Shown here: piece by piece, positions 49,032-61,511 of the stretch | Numbering within the stretch: the first letter of the stretch is position 1 | Layout: each line of letters opens with the position of its first letter | Assembly (NCBI GenBank): GCA_034687125.1 | Contig: JAQGBZ010000005.1 | Coordinates: 310,001 to 374,000 of the forward strand | DNA: 64,000 nucleotides | Direction: 5' to 3' | Source of the DNA: Neelides folsomi | Lineage: Eukaryota > Arthropoda > Collembola > Neelipleona > Neelidae | Made by a program: the position numbers and the translations under genes | Notes under the pieces: model-generated | Told to the model about the DNA's origin: nothing | The model's input: only the letters and a program-made list of their open reading frames with translations | Database searches by the model: none

Positions 49032-49752
49032 AAAAGTTACCGAATATTAAAAATCGTCGATTGTCGTCGTTGATGAGGTCTCAACCGTGTACCTGCTTCT
49101 TTTTTATTACTAAAAAGAGAGCGGGATTTAAGTTATTATTTCTGCACAGACTGCTAGTCTTTTTACCAACAACAATGATCATTAAAACTACAATTTGGTT
49201 GTTGGGTTCATCTTTTTAATATTCAAAGTGTGCAAACCAAGAGGGGGAAAGTCGAAATTTGGGGGTTGGGTTTAAAAAAGCAGGTGATTTGTAAATTGCA
49301 ATATCTCACACAATTGGTGTGCGAAATCTTTTTTTTTATTTTATAAAAATCCCTTTGGGTTTTTCCACGCCGCCTCTACAACTAAATCTTTTTCAATAAA
49401 CGCTTTCCCATTCAAATAAAACTTAAATCATTGACCATATAAAAACATTCATCAAATCCATATGGGTTCTTCATGGGGATCAACAAGTGGTTGTTCAACG
49501 CATTGGGTCTATTAAAGGGGCCGTATGGGAGGAAGAAAGGGACGCACGAACTTCCTGTCTATCCCCCGAACCCGAAAGACTCAAAGACTCTTGGTGGTGG
49601 TTGGTGAAGAAAAAAAGGGTGGCCGTGTGTCGGAATGTTTTGTTCCCTAAGGGCAGGTGGGCGCCTGTGGGAAGAGTGGAGGAATCCGTGGGAAAGGAAC
49701 AACTTTGCCCTTCTCATCCTTATCCCTCCCAGTCCCGTCACACCCTCCAGAC
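49032..49752 (+). other. Kinesin 3' region and HES promoter region
   Basis: This 721 bp separates the kinesin stop from the HES start. A TATA-like TATAAAAA lies at 49438-49445. A GCAGGTG E-box occurs at 49280-49286 and again at 49653-49659. Two Su(H)/CSL consensus sites lie at 49666-49673 and 49687-49694. The segment 49480-49750 is GC-rich and open in two frames without protein-like content, so I read it as promoter or 5' UTR rather than coding. Confidence 0.6.
49653..49694 (+). promoter_or_regulatory. Proneural E-box plus two Su(H)/CSL sites before HES
   Basis: GCAGGTG (49653-49659, matching RCAGSTG) is followed by TGTGGGAA (49666-49673) and CGTGGGAA (49687-49694). Both of the latter fit the CSL consensus YGTGRGAA, in the same orientation and 21 bp apart, 59-87 bp before the HES start codon. 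HES/E(spl) genes are classic direct Notch targets with paired CSL sites next to a proneural E-box. The sites lie downstream of the only TATA-like box I see, so they may sit in the 5' UTR. Confidence 0.5.
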
Positions 49753-50433
49753 ATGAAGGTCCTCTCCAACAACATGAGAAAGGTATCAACAAACTCTCTT
49801 AAATATTTAAACTTTCTTATAAGATTACTTAAATGTTAATGATAGTTAAAACTTGTAACGTTTCAGAGCAACAAGCCAGTGATGGAAAAGAAACGGAGAG
49901 CGAGGATCAACAACTGCTTGAACGAGCTCAAAGGAATCCTCCTCGATGGTAAACTTAACTTTAATTATGGAATCTTGATCTTAATTATGGATTTAAATAA
50001 AGCCATGAAGAAAGACCCTGCAAGGCATAGCAAGTTGGAAAAGGCCGACATTTTGGAAATCACGGTCCGACACTTGCAGAATCTCCAGAGGGAACGTTTG
50101 GCGGTCGCGATGGCCCAAGACCCCTCCGTGTTTCTCCGATTCAAGACGGGGTTTGCCGACTGCGCCAATGAGGTTTCAAGATACGCCACCCGACTCGACG
50201 GAGTCGACCAAGGAGTGGCCTCAAGGCTCAAAGTAAGTTCCCAATAAATCCCTTAATGGTTTTACAAATAAAGATTTAATTTATTTCAGTGCCATTTGAA
50301 TGCCTGCGTGGGGGGTTTGCAGTCCGTGGGAGTTCCCCGAATCCCCCGTCCCCCCACCCCGCCCCCTTCCCCGCCAAAATCCTCAGCATCGGCCCTCGAC
50401 TTTTCACTCAAACAACCCTGGAGGCCGTGGTGA
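49753..50433 (+). CDS. HES: Hairy/Enhancer-of-split (HES) bHLH-Orange repressor
   Basis: This is a nuclear transcriptional repressor acting downstream of Notch that recruits Groucho/TLE. The four exons are 49753-49782, 49867-49948, 50003-50232 and 50290-50433. They are in phase and give 161 residues. The basic region reads SNKPVMEKKRRARIN with the diagnostic Pro, followed by the helix-loop-helix (CLNELKGILLD and KLEKADILEITVRHLQNLQ), then the Orange domain (FKTGFADCANEVSRYA, ending CHLNAC). A Pro-rich linker precedes the C-terminal Groucho-binding tetrapeptide WRPW. It is a short member, like E(spl)-class proteins. The 3' end faces RAPGEF, with only 88 bp between stops. Probable Notch and proneural input sites lie immediately upstream. 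Confidence 0.96.
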
Positions 50434-50521
50434 ACTCCTCCAATTAATTAAAACGAAAATGAATGAATTTGTGATTTTGTAAATAAATTTTTGTATTTTT
50501 AAAAAAAGCGTAAAAAATTTA

Positions 50522-53500
50522 TTAAAAGGGCGGTTTTGTGTTTGGTGGGGGCTGTCGGGGTCGATTTCCCTCCGACAGGGAAAGGAGTTTTTGGTAGGAC
50601 GAGGGCGAAGAGCCAAACTTGACCTTTGACTCTTGCGAGGCCGACGAGGAGACCGAAGGGGTTGGGGACGAAGGACGATTCGTAGACTTCTTTGGGGGTT
50701 CACACAATAAAGACTGGGAGTGGAGGTTGGACTCGTCCTCGTCGACCACCAGGTTGTTCAGATACGCCTTTACTTTCCTCACCATGTGAGCTTCCTCAAA
50801 GATCCTTTTGGGATGCAAGGGCCTTTTCCTTCTCTTCCCTTGGGTGGTTGTTAGCCGGGTGGCATTGAGTTGGTTCATGGCGGCTAATGCAGGCGTGTTG
50901 GCCGTGTCAAAGGAGGCTGCGGCCATGCCCAGCAACCCCCTCACTTCTTTGGCCACCATCCTCATCTTTTCAAAGTTGATCAGCCCATCGAGGACTGTGG
51001 AGTTTCCCAGATGGATAAAGGTCAAGTCTTTCCTTACAACGGGATAGAAAGGGACCAAAGGACTCGCCCCGGCACAGCTGCTCAACATCCCCCGGTAGCG
51101 ACCCATGTTCCTGCTTGGGTCCATCAGCTGTTGAAGCTCCTAATTAAATGCAATTAAAGGATTAATAAATAATTACACCAATGGTTGATTGGATTACATT
51201 AAAGACACGATTGTATTTTGATCCGAGTTTTTCCCAAGTGAGTTTGAGTCTTGAGACGGCCGAATTGCCCAACCCGGACACGATGGCAAAGAGGGAATTG
51301 AAATTCCGAGATTCTTTGCAGACCAAGGCCACTTTTAAAAAACGTTTAATCACCGAGACCCGTCGGGTCAAATTCTTTTCCCGCACGACTTCCCCCACGA
51401 CCCAAAACGTTTCCCGATTGACCAACTCGGCAAACTTTTGCAAATTCCCCGTCCACCCATGCCCGTCCCCGAAAAGATCCTCCACGTACCTACAATCACA
51501 AATAGCAATTACAATTCAATTTATAAATTTAAATTAATTTACTCTGTGGCTTCAATGTGGCGGAAGATGTGATAGTCCTCAAGGGTGAGCTGGAGGGCGA
51601 GCTCGGTGGGATTTAGTTGTAACAGATTGACTTGAGCTTCCCTTGCCAGTTCCCCCACGAGTTCGTCGGGGAGCAAGGCCCCCTCGTCGGCCCTCTTAAT
51701 GTAATAACGAGCCCCAAGGGGAAGACGCTCGGCCAGCGAGTCCAAAGTTTCGCTCAATCGCGTTTGTTTCAAAACTCCCTCGATGGCACTCACCTTTAAT
51801 TTAATTTAATTTTAATTAAAAGTAATTAATTGATTGTATTTTCTACCTGAAAGAGAGCATAGTCCCTTGAGGCATTTTTGGTTTGTTCAAATTCCTGGAG
51901 GGCGAGCATTGTCACTTCCCTGGCTGTCGTTTCTTTGTTTACAAGGAGGAACTTGCACAGCTGGTCGGCCCGAAAGACCTTGACGACTCCTTCGGGAAAG
52001 TCGATGGCCGGAGAAGTCGGGATTTCCTTTCGGGGGAGCAGAAAGTTGGCCAGGGCTTTTTTAAGACGCTGCTTGTTGTTGCTCGTGGTCAGAACGGGAG
52101 CACTCACGGCCCTTTTCAATTAATTACAATTAAATCCAATTAACTCTTTCCTTCGCACGTGGAAACTCGGGTTTCCAAAATGGAAAACCCGCTAAGCGCA
52201 GAGGGAAATTTCATTTAGAAATTCCATTTAGAAATGTTTCACAAAATGCAAAGGGAAACTATGATTTCCAAAATGTTTTAAATTATACCGCTTTGCATTT
52301 TCTAAAACAAATTGTTGCTAACGATGTGCAATTTAAGACCAAATTAGGAAAATAAAGGGTTAAATTTCAAAATTACAAACCTCTTGTGTTGGGCAGGGGC
52401 GTTGTGGATGCACTCGTGGTATCCGAGAAAGTTGCATTTGAGCAACAGGACGAGATGGGTGATGGATTTCAACTTGTCGAGGGCTTCGCTTAAGGAAGAT
52501 CTTCCTAAGGGTTGTCCATTCACCTCCACCACTTCGTCCCCGGTCCTGAGACCCAAAGACTCTCCAGGGACGGAAACGTGGGAGAGGAAAAGCCCGTAGC
52601 CCAATTCGCCCCCTCCGATTAAATGGAACGGAAGCTTTGAAATTAAAATTAAAATTAAAACTCAAACTTTTTAAATTGATTAAATTGAACTCACGGGGTC
52701 GTCACGGTGGTTTCTGGCCAATGTGACCCTTCTTGGTCTTGACTTTGCGCTGCAAGCGATCTGCAACAACCGAAGCTGGCCGCTGTTTTCTTTTGTACGC
52801 TCAAGGCACTTTTGGAATCTACAAATTAATTAAATTATATTAAATTTTAAACTTTAAATAATTAATTTCACCTGAGTAAAAAGTCGTAGAGTTCTTTGTG
52901 CTGCTCAAAGTCAGAAAAATGATTGTTGACCCAGAGGAGGACGATGCGGGTGACGCGATCCCGTAGGGAAAGATCTTCGAACCAAAGACCCAACCGCCCC
53001 AGCAAAACTTGGTGGTTGGAAAAGATCCGATGGGTCAGCAAAAAGTCCTCAACATAGGTCGCGTCCCTCAAGGGTTCGTTTGCAACCAATTGGTGTAGGA
53101 GTTCGTCTTCAGAAGCCCTCACGATGCACTCGGACCCTCCACGGTTCTCAGTGACCAAAACAATTTCCCCGTCTTTCTTGACAACTTTTTGGTTGTCCAA
53201 TCCCTGTTTGAGTATTGCGAAATAGTTTTCCTGAGTGACGCAGACAAACTGGCAGTCGTCGGTGGTTGTGACCATCGACCCTCTGAAATGGTGTTTGGCT
53301 AAGGTCGGGGGAAGGCCAAAGGCTTCTCCGGCTGTCAAAACATAACGACCGTCTTCGTCTACAACCTCCACTGCCCCATTTACAAGGACAGACCAAGAGT
53401 CGAGTTCTTCCCCGTCTGATAGGACAACGGTTCCGGCCCTTGGGACGACAGCAAAGACCATGGCCCCACATAGCGACCTCCTCACGTTTAAGGTCAAGTC

Positions 53501-54234
53501 GTGAAAGGCCTGCAAATGGTTGGTGAACTCCAACAAAAGATTGATGTCGCTTTCGGTTCTTTCCCCCGGGTCTTTTTCCAAACATTCCCTCACGCAGTCC
53601 CTGGAAATGACCGAGTCGTCTTCTTCTTCTTCTTCCTCCTCCGAGTCGACAACTGATTCCACCAACCCGCTCAGATCCACCTTTAAATTAAATAAAAATC
53701 AAGTTCCAATTAAAAAGACTTAAATTTACCTCATCAGTGTTGTTGTCGGAGGAAGAGATTGAGACGGATTCTGCCGAGTCCTCTGACCAGTCTGAGGATT
53801 GTTCTTGACCTCCCTCGATGGAAATCAACCACGAGGGTTCCAATGTCAAACACTCGTTGGCCCTCCGATACGCCCCTCCCACCCTCCTCCCGAACCTTCC
53901 ATCAAAATGAACCAATATTAAAATTTTAATCCCAATTAAAAGTCGAGTTAAATTACGAGCAGACTGGTAGGAACATGTTCCCATCGATGAAGACGGATCC
54001 ATGGATGAGGATGAACCAGGAATTGTTGAGTTCCCCACGGCAGTAGAGAATCTCGTTTGCTGCTTTTTTGATTAAAGTCGCTTGAGAACCGAAGTTTAAA
54101 ACACAAGCGTCGTCGGACCTTTCCAGGCAGCTCAGCGCGCGGAGGAAAATGAAAATGTTTTGAATGTCGTGGGGCGAACGGCGCTCGGGGTCGCGCTTTA
54201 ACGCCCGGACAAACGCGGGCGGCAGCTGGTCCAT
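50522..54234 (-). CDS. RAPGEF2: PDZ-GEF (RAPGEF2/6), Rap guanine nucleotide exchange factor
   Basis: This activates Rap GTPases at junctions and the cell cortex. The nine exons are 53957-54234, 53730-53895, 52872-53680, 52695-52818, 52381-52634, 51847-52111, 51543-51793, 51198-51489 and 50522-51139. All phases agree and give 1018 residues. In order there are a degenerate first cyclic-nucleotide-binding domain (1-110), an acidic Ser-rich linker, a second cNBD (about 175-290, with GEELDSWSVLVNG), RasGEF-N (VEDFLLTHRIF, VLLWVNNHF), PDZ (GYGLFLSHV, GDEVVEVNGQPLG), a Ras-association domain (VKVFRADQLCKF) and the catalytic RasGEF (FAELVNRETFWV, SRNFNSLFAIVSGL, DLTFIHLGN). The C-terminus is far shorter than in vertebrates and ends KPPF, without the SAV-type PDZ ligand. 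A TISU-like element and a three-codon uORF sit just before the start. The gene is 128 bp from the SEC61 stop codon. Confidence 0.94.
52112..52380 (-). other. Longest RAPGEF intron with a hairpin
   Basis: At 269 bp this intron is about five times the size of its siblings. It contains a near-perfect hairpin near 52167-52192 (CGGGTTTCC paired with GGAAAACCCG) and repeated TTTAGAAAT and CAAAATG words. I cannot assign it to a snoRNA: no convincing C/D or H/ACA boxes are seen. Confidence 0.4.
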
Positions 54235-54241
54235 CGGTCAC

Positions 54242-54252
54242 GCCGCCATCTT
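54242..54252 (-). promoter_or_regulatory. YY1/TISU-type element with three-codon uORF
   Basis: Read on the minus strand, AAGATGGCGGC (54252-54242) is an exact YY1 / TISU core. Its ATG begins an in-frame three-codon upstream ORF (Met-Ala-Ala-stop, 54249-54238) that ends three bases before the RAPGEF start codon at 54234. In other animals this element drives both transcription start and cap-proximal translation start. Which ATG is used here is not decidable from sequence alone. Confidence 0.5.
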
Positions 54253-54362
54253 CCCTTTCCCTTTTTAACAACAAACTAAACCCTGCGCTTTTATTTACAC
54301 TTCTCCCCATAGCAACCACAAATGAATTAAAAACAAATTGGATTTTATTTATTTATTCGAGT

Positions 54363-56221
<1,859 letters not shown>

Positions 56222-56949
56222 GATGGTCTTCCGGTTGTTGTCCACCGGCTGTGTGGTTCACTTCGTGTACAACGAAAGAGTCGGAAAGACTGAAGAAAGG
56301 GGAAAGCCTTGCAAACCTCACAACCACGTCACCCCCGAGTCTGCCAACGAGGAACCCGCCAACTCACACCTACGAACCAACATTCAAATTCTGCACCTCT
56401 TTACAAGTCACAAACCACGGAGTACAACAAATTTAATTCAATTCAATCTTCTTTTTTTATTTTTAATTAAAATCTCCACCCATTTCCTTTTAAGCTTTTT
56501 TGTATTAAAATTTACATTGAATTAAACCTTTTGTTAAAGATTCTGGAGAGATTGAGATTTTAATAAAGGACCAACGACCTGACTCAACAATTTAATAATT
56601 GACCATTTATTGAATTACATAAAGAGGTTAATCTTTTTTAAAAAAAACTCAATTTAAATTCAAATTATTTAAATGATTGTTGAATTAATTTATAATACAG
56701 TTTGAATTATTAACTATGAATTAAATTGGCATCATTTGGTGCAAGGTGATTGTTACAATTTGCATATGTCTAATATTGGTTTTATTGTCCCGTTTTGGCT
56801 CATTCCTATACACGTGTTTATATTTCAATCTCTCACTTCGTATGTGTGTTGTGTAATATTATGTAGCGACCTTGTCACTAGTTTTGAATTATCAACCTAC
56901 ATTTATCAATGCTTTGATTAACAACAATGTAATAATTTTAATAGATTTA
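56222..56949. other. Divergent promoter region of SEC61A and the RPA43-like gene
   Basis: This 728 bp lies between two head-to-head start codons. The SEC61A-proximal 190 bp is GC-richer and contains CCACGTCA at 56324-56331. The rest is very AT-rich with no feature I can name. A 110-codon frame at 56193-56525 overlaps the SEC61A first exon and looks fortuitous. Confidence 0.6.
56324..56331 (-). promoter_or_regulatory. XBP1-type unfolded-protein-response element before SEC61A
   Basis: CCACGTCA on the plus strand is TGACGTGG read toward SEC61A, an exact match to the UPRE core bound by XBP1 and ATF6. It lies 103 bp upstream of the SEC61A start codon. SEC61 subunits are established UPR targets in animals and yeast. 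The motif is only 8 bp, so chance remains possible. Confidence 0.45.
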
Positions 56950-57548
56950 ATGGGGAAGGAAAAGGATTTGGGAGATGATTTGTTTGAGTTGACTTTCCAA
57001 GACCATGTCGGTCTTTTCCCTTCCCAACTCGGCGACCCTTTGAAGAGTGTGGAGGAAATGCTCAAGGCCACCATCGGCAAACGTCACCGGTAAATTAATT
57101 GTCTTTAAATTGAATAATTTTACATGAATGTTTTTATTTAAATGATAAGGGCTGGAGGGTATTTGGTTGGTTTCCGGAAAGTGCGGTTTGTGTCCAAGTT
57201 TGGTTCGTTTTACCGCGAGAGTCCCTTCATCCACGTCGACTTTTGTGCCAAGGTAAAGCCAAATGTCCAGTTGGATCTTTCAATTGTCGTTTAATAGTTG
57301 CGGGTCTTTCGGCCGCAAGTTGGGGGGATGTACCAAGGAGGGATTAGGAAGGGAGACGTCTTCACCCTCCACAACTACCCAGTGGCCATCACCAATTACA
57401 ATGGAAATTCAAAAGAGGTAAACTGAATGGGTGGACAATTGTGGTTTAAATGAATTTACAGGATGGATGGATCTTAGAACTAAGCAGCGTGAAGGACCGT
57501 CGAGGGTGTCCGGTGCTCGTCGGGGAATTAAAAACTCAGATAATTTAA
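56950..57548 (+). CDS. RPA43/RPB7-like RNA polymerase stalk subunit (tentative)
   Basis: The four exons are 56950-57089, 57150-57252, 57298-57417 and 57462-57548. They join in phase to give 149 residues. The middle resembles the N-terminal domain of polymerase I subunit RPA43 and its paralogues RPB7/RPC8: a helix with LKSVEEMLKATIGKRH, then GGYLVGFRKVRFVSKFG, PFIHVDFCAKLRVFRPQVGG and GGIRKGDVF, aligning with the IHLNIEADFVIFCPEPGQKL block of RPA43. The rest (NYPVAITNYNG, DGWILELSSV) would be the start of the OB domain. The family is usually much longer (over 200, often 330 residues), so this copy is short or an exon is missing. The start at 56950 could be replaced by an upstream exon. The stop lies only 41 bp from the eIF4E stop on the other strand. 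Confidence 0.5.
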
Positions 57549-57589
57549 TTTGGTAGGAATTTAATCGAAATTATTAATTAGAAAAAGAG

Positions 57590-58336
57590 TTAAATGACAA
57601 AAGACGACTTGGCGACTGAGGACGTCTTTGAACTCGTGTCTGCATGACGTTCGTATTGGAGTTGGTTTTGAGTTCCCAGTCGGTCCTTCAGTCGTTTCCT
57701 TTAAATTTTAATAAAAACCCTTAATGGTTATTTAATTAAAATTAAAATTCTTACCCAATGTTGAGGATCCTTTCCTTGTTTCCGCAGTCGGACGTCCACA
57801 CCGAGATTTTGTCCATTTTGTTCCGAATGTCCACAGCGGCCCCGCAGATGTCATCGCCGTCCTCGTCAAAGCTCTCCCCGATCAAACACAAAAGCTGTTA
57901 AATAAAGATTTCCATAAAATTAAAATCCTCTTTGATTTGCATTTAATTTAAACTCACGACTTCCAGCCATTGTTGGTCGACGTTCCCACGTCTCTTGTCG
58001 AGGGAGATGAGCCATCGACCGCCGGCCCGATTCCCCGGGTCTTCCCACATGGGTTTTAAATGTTCCTTGAATACAAAGTAGCTCGACCCGGTCCGGAGCT
58101 CGCTCGCCCCCTAATTAATAATTCAAATTTTATAAATTTAAATAAACCCTGATGGGTTTTACCTTAATGTGGTTGTAGACTGCCCAAAAGTCCTCCACGG
58201 TGTGGAAGGGGGACACAACACGGAGATTGTCCTCCCACGACTTTTCCTTGTTTGACTCAAAGTACCAAAACTTCCAGGGGTTCTGGAGCGGGTGTTTGGA
58301 CGTCTTTTCCGTCCCTGGAGAAATTTCTTCGTCCAT
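57590..58336 (-). CDS. EIF4E: Translation initiation factor eIF4E
   Basis: This is the cytoplasmic mRNA cap-binding protein of the eIF4F complex. The four exons are 58163-58336, 57958-58110, 57755-57894 and 57590-57698. Phases agree, giving 191 residues with the ATG at 58336. The family landmarks are HPLQNPWKFWYF (the eIF4G-binding face has the HPL motif), KSWEDNLR with the cap-stacking Trp34, VEDFWAVYNHIK, PMWEDPGNRAGGRW with the second cap-stacking Trp80, QQWLEVLLCLIGE (dorsal Trp), and KISVWTSDC. The frame stays open for about 30 codons upstream (to about 58427) without an in-frame ATG, so an upstream exon adding N-terminal residues is possible. The gene is head-to-head with the PAN/ZP gene (310 bp between starts). 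Confidence 0.94.
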
Positions 58337-58646
58337 CCCGGCCAATTCCAAACACCCAGCAGCTTCACCGACTTCAACTCCAAACTCCCCAAAAGAAGAG
58401 AACAACTCGAATCCCCTCTGGTTAGATGAAGGTGGCGCTGTGGATCAGGCAGTCAATGCACTCCACTTCTTTTGGGTTCTTTCTTCGGGGGTCGTAACGG
58501 CAGTGCGGGAGCAGAACGGCTTAACGGCACTGTGCCTCCTCTTAAGCCGCCGCGGCCATCGACTCCGGCCACTCACTCGGACGAACCCGAGATCCAACGA
58601 CCAAAAATCCTGCTCTCTAGTCATCGGCCACCAACACACAGTCTAA
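58337..58646. other. Divergent region between eIF4E and the PAN/ZP gene
   Basis: This 310 bp lies between two opposed start codons. It is GC-richer than usual spacers and open in several frames (for example 58200-58646 and 58472-58699 on plus). Those frames do not splice sensibly into either neighbour. It probably holds both 5' UTRs and a shared promoter. Confidence 0.55.
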
Positions 58647-61511
58647 ATGAACGTCTTCTTCATATTCGTCCTCGTCACCGTTCCCTCGGCTTATTGTAAT
58701 ACAACCGATCCATTCATTCTTAAAGGTAATTTAAAATTTATTTAAAGGCCTCACGGGATTCGAAAAGCTGACAGACTTGGACTATCGCGGAAATACTTAT
58801 TATTCAATTCGGAACCTCTCTCTACACGAATGCCAAGGATGGTGCAGACAGGTAAAGTCGTTTCCTTTGCATTTATCGGTCCAGGGGGATGTTGAGACCA
58901 AGAAGGGAATTTGTTCCTTTTTTGTTATAAAATGTGTGATGTGAAGGAACCCGAGTGTGCGGCTGCAGCGTTCTCGTTCGTGGTCAACCCTCTGGCCCCG
59001 GTGCAAGAGACACGTAATTTCCCCTAAATTGCTTTTTTCCCATTAATTGAGAGAAAGCCCGAGGGAGTTCCCTCGGGGTTTGGTGTTGTTGGGAATCTTA
59101 ACGGTGGTTGTTACAGTTTGCCTCCTTCAAAACGACACGGCGGCTCACAACCCTTCGGCCGTGGCCCAAAAGGCCGCTTCCATGTACTACATGGTCAAGC
59201 TACACATTAGATCAGGTAAATTCACACCTTTAAGTAAAACCCGGGTTTTAATTCCCATCATGTTGGTACATAGAGAAAGTGTGCAGTCGGCCCTGGACGT
59301 TTGAGCGAGTCCCCAACAAGATGCTGAGGAATCTCGACAATTCTTTAATTTTCACATCAACCAAAGAGGCCTGCTTGGCCGCCTGTCTCAACGAGGTTTG
59401 CCCGAATCCAATCAATTAGAATTGGTGATTAAGACAGGTGAATTTAACAGAGGAGGTTCGTGTGCCGGAGTGCCGAGTATAATTACGTGACTCTGCAATG
59501 CCACTTGAGCGAGGAGGACCGGAGAACGGCGGGGAAGGACGTGTTCGTGGACGTGCAAGGGGTCGACTACTTTGAGAACTTGTGCCTGCAAGGGAACTCT
59601 TCGTGCAAGGGCAAAAGAGTCTTCCAAGAGGCCAAGGTCGGGGTCGGGGCCGAACGCGTCGCGGCCTACGGTATAATTCCTATTCACAGTTATGCAACAA
59701 CAAAGGGAGAGACTTAACGGACGCCCCCCAAACCTCATTTGCAATTTTCATTCTCCTAATGGGATTAATTTTTAATGGGCCAACCCAACAGTGGGGCTCC
59801 ACTATTACACCGACAAGGAGGTGGCTGCAGGATCGGCCGGGGCTTGTCGGAGGGCCTGCGAGAGCGAGGACGAGTTTCTCTGCCGTTCCTTCCTCTTCCG
59901 CCCCTCCACCCCCTTTGCTTGTCATCTCTTTCATCTCGACCACGTTACGCTGCCCGATGGTCCTGCCACTTACCTCAATACCGAGAGGTACCCAATTAGT
60001 CTCAATTGTCCCAAATTTATCTCATTGTCATTTAAACAAAAGGCCCTTGATCGACCGGGGAGAAGCCTTGGGTCTTTACTTGGAAAACTCTTGTGAAGAG
60101 TCTGGTGGAGGATCTTCGCTCGAACCGGAAAAGCTCGGTGGAGAGGATTTGTTGGGCAATGGGTTGTTTGACACTGAACGAGTCACTGTCGGGGACGACT
60201 GCGACCACACGGGAACTTGCTATGATGGTACTCAATCCCAATCCTCCCGTGACAATCATTTAATCCAATGATGTCTTGGGTTGTAGTCCAAGTGCAGTGC
60301 AAGGACACTCGGATTGCTGTGCAGGTGCGAACCAACAAACCGTTCAATGGGAGAATCTACGCCATGGGTCGAAGTGAGACTTGCAATGTGGACGTTATCG
60401 ACTCTGATGTCTTCCGTCTCGACTTGTCACTGTCTGGCCAAGACTGCAATTCAGTCAACCTTCCGGTACAATCCCAATTGACAATTAGTACAATTAGGAT
60501 GATGGATTTTTAATTTTGTGTAATTTTGTAGGGAGGGGTTTACACAAACACGGTCGTTTTGCAACACCACTCGGTGGTGATGACCAAGAGCGACAAGATC
60601 TACAAGGTCAAGTGCACCTATGACATTAGCAGCCGGAACATTACGTTCGGGATGATGCCGATCAGGGACTTGGACACGATCGCCATCACGTCGGCCCCCG
60701 AAGCCCCTCCGCCCAAGATCCGCATCCTGGACGCGAACCAGAAAGAGGTCGAGACGGTGCGGATCGGCGATCGTCTCACCTTCAAGATCGAGATCCCCCA
60801 CAACAGTTAGAACCCTCCCATGGGGAACCAACAACTCTTACAAATCTCTTTTAATATTATTAGCCCCTTACGGGATCTTTGCTCGGAGCTGCGTGGCGAT
60901 GGCCAAAGACTCGAGATCAACCTTTGCCATCATTGACGACGAGGGGTGTCCCGTGGAGCCGGCCATCTTCCCCCGATTCCTCCAGTCCTCCCCATCAGCA
61001 TTAGTTTCAGAATACGAGGCCTTTCGTTTCACAGAGTCCTACGGGGTCATTTTCCAGTGCAACGTAATCATCCACCACCAATGATGATTGAATTGGATTT
61101 AATTCTTGTAAATTATTAAAGGTCAAGTACTGTCTCGGGCCTTGTCCTCCCACCGAGTGTCTGGAGGGCCGTGAAAAGAGCGAGAGCTGGGGAAGGAGGA
61201 GAAGGAGGGAGACGAACAACGGGAACGCCACTGACTTGACTTTGAGCCAAGAAATCCTCGTCCTCGACTTTAACGAGGAAAAGGCGGCCGAGGAAAAGGC
61301 CCTGATTGATTCTCCGCCTCCGTGTCCCGCTCGGTCTTCGGTTCTCCTCCTCGCCCTCGCCCTCGGTCTCCTCCTGCTTCTATACGTGGCGGTAATTGAC
61401 TCAAATTAATCAAAAACAATTTTAAAAATTGAATTTCTTTTAAATTCATTTCAGAGTGCAATTTGCGTGGTGGGACGTTCGCGGTTCCTCCGTCGGCCTC
61501 TAAAGGCTTAA
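58647..61511 (+). CDS. PAN/ZP-domain type I transmembrane protein (trynity/neyo-like)
   Basis: This is probably an apical extracellular-matrix protein of cuticle-forming epithelia. The thirteen exons are 58647-58725, 58748-58851, 58947-59013, 59117-59215, 59274-59395, 59451-59670, 59792-59987, 60043-60227, 60287-60465, 60532-60805, 60864-61063, 61122-61391 and 61455-61511. They are in phase and give 683 residues. Residues 1-17 are a signal peptide. Three PAN/apple-like modules with Cys-rich repeats follow (HECQGWCRQEPECAA; CSRPWTFERV and ACLAACLNE; ACRRACESEDEFLC). A ZP domain (about 355-590) has VQCKDTRIAVQV, IYAMGRSETC, VVLQHHSVVMT, GIFARSCVAMA and IFQCNVKYC. A pentabasic RRRRR site (600-604) is the expected convertase cleavage site. 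A membrane helix lies at about 648-670 with a short basic tail. Several donors are weak (GTTTGC, GTTAGA). Confidence 0.86.

Noticed and set aside
49487-49756. 89-codon plus-strand frame before HES
   Set aside because: It does not splice into HES in frame and contains the putative CSL sites. Promoter or 5' UTR is the simpler reading.
59582-60271. 229-codon plus-strand frame
   Set aside because: It is an alternative frame across the PAN/ZP exons and introns. The spliced frame has the Cys pattern and conserved motifs.
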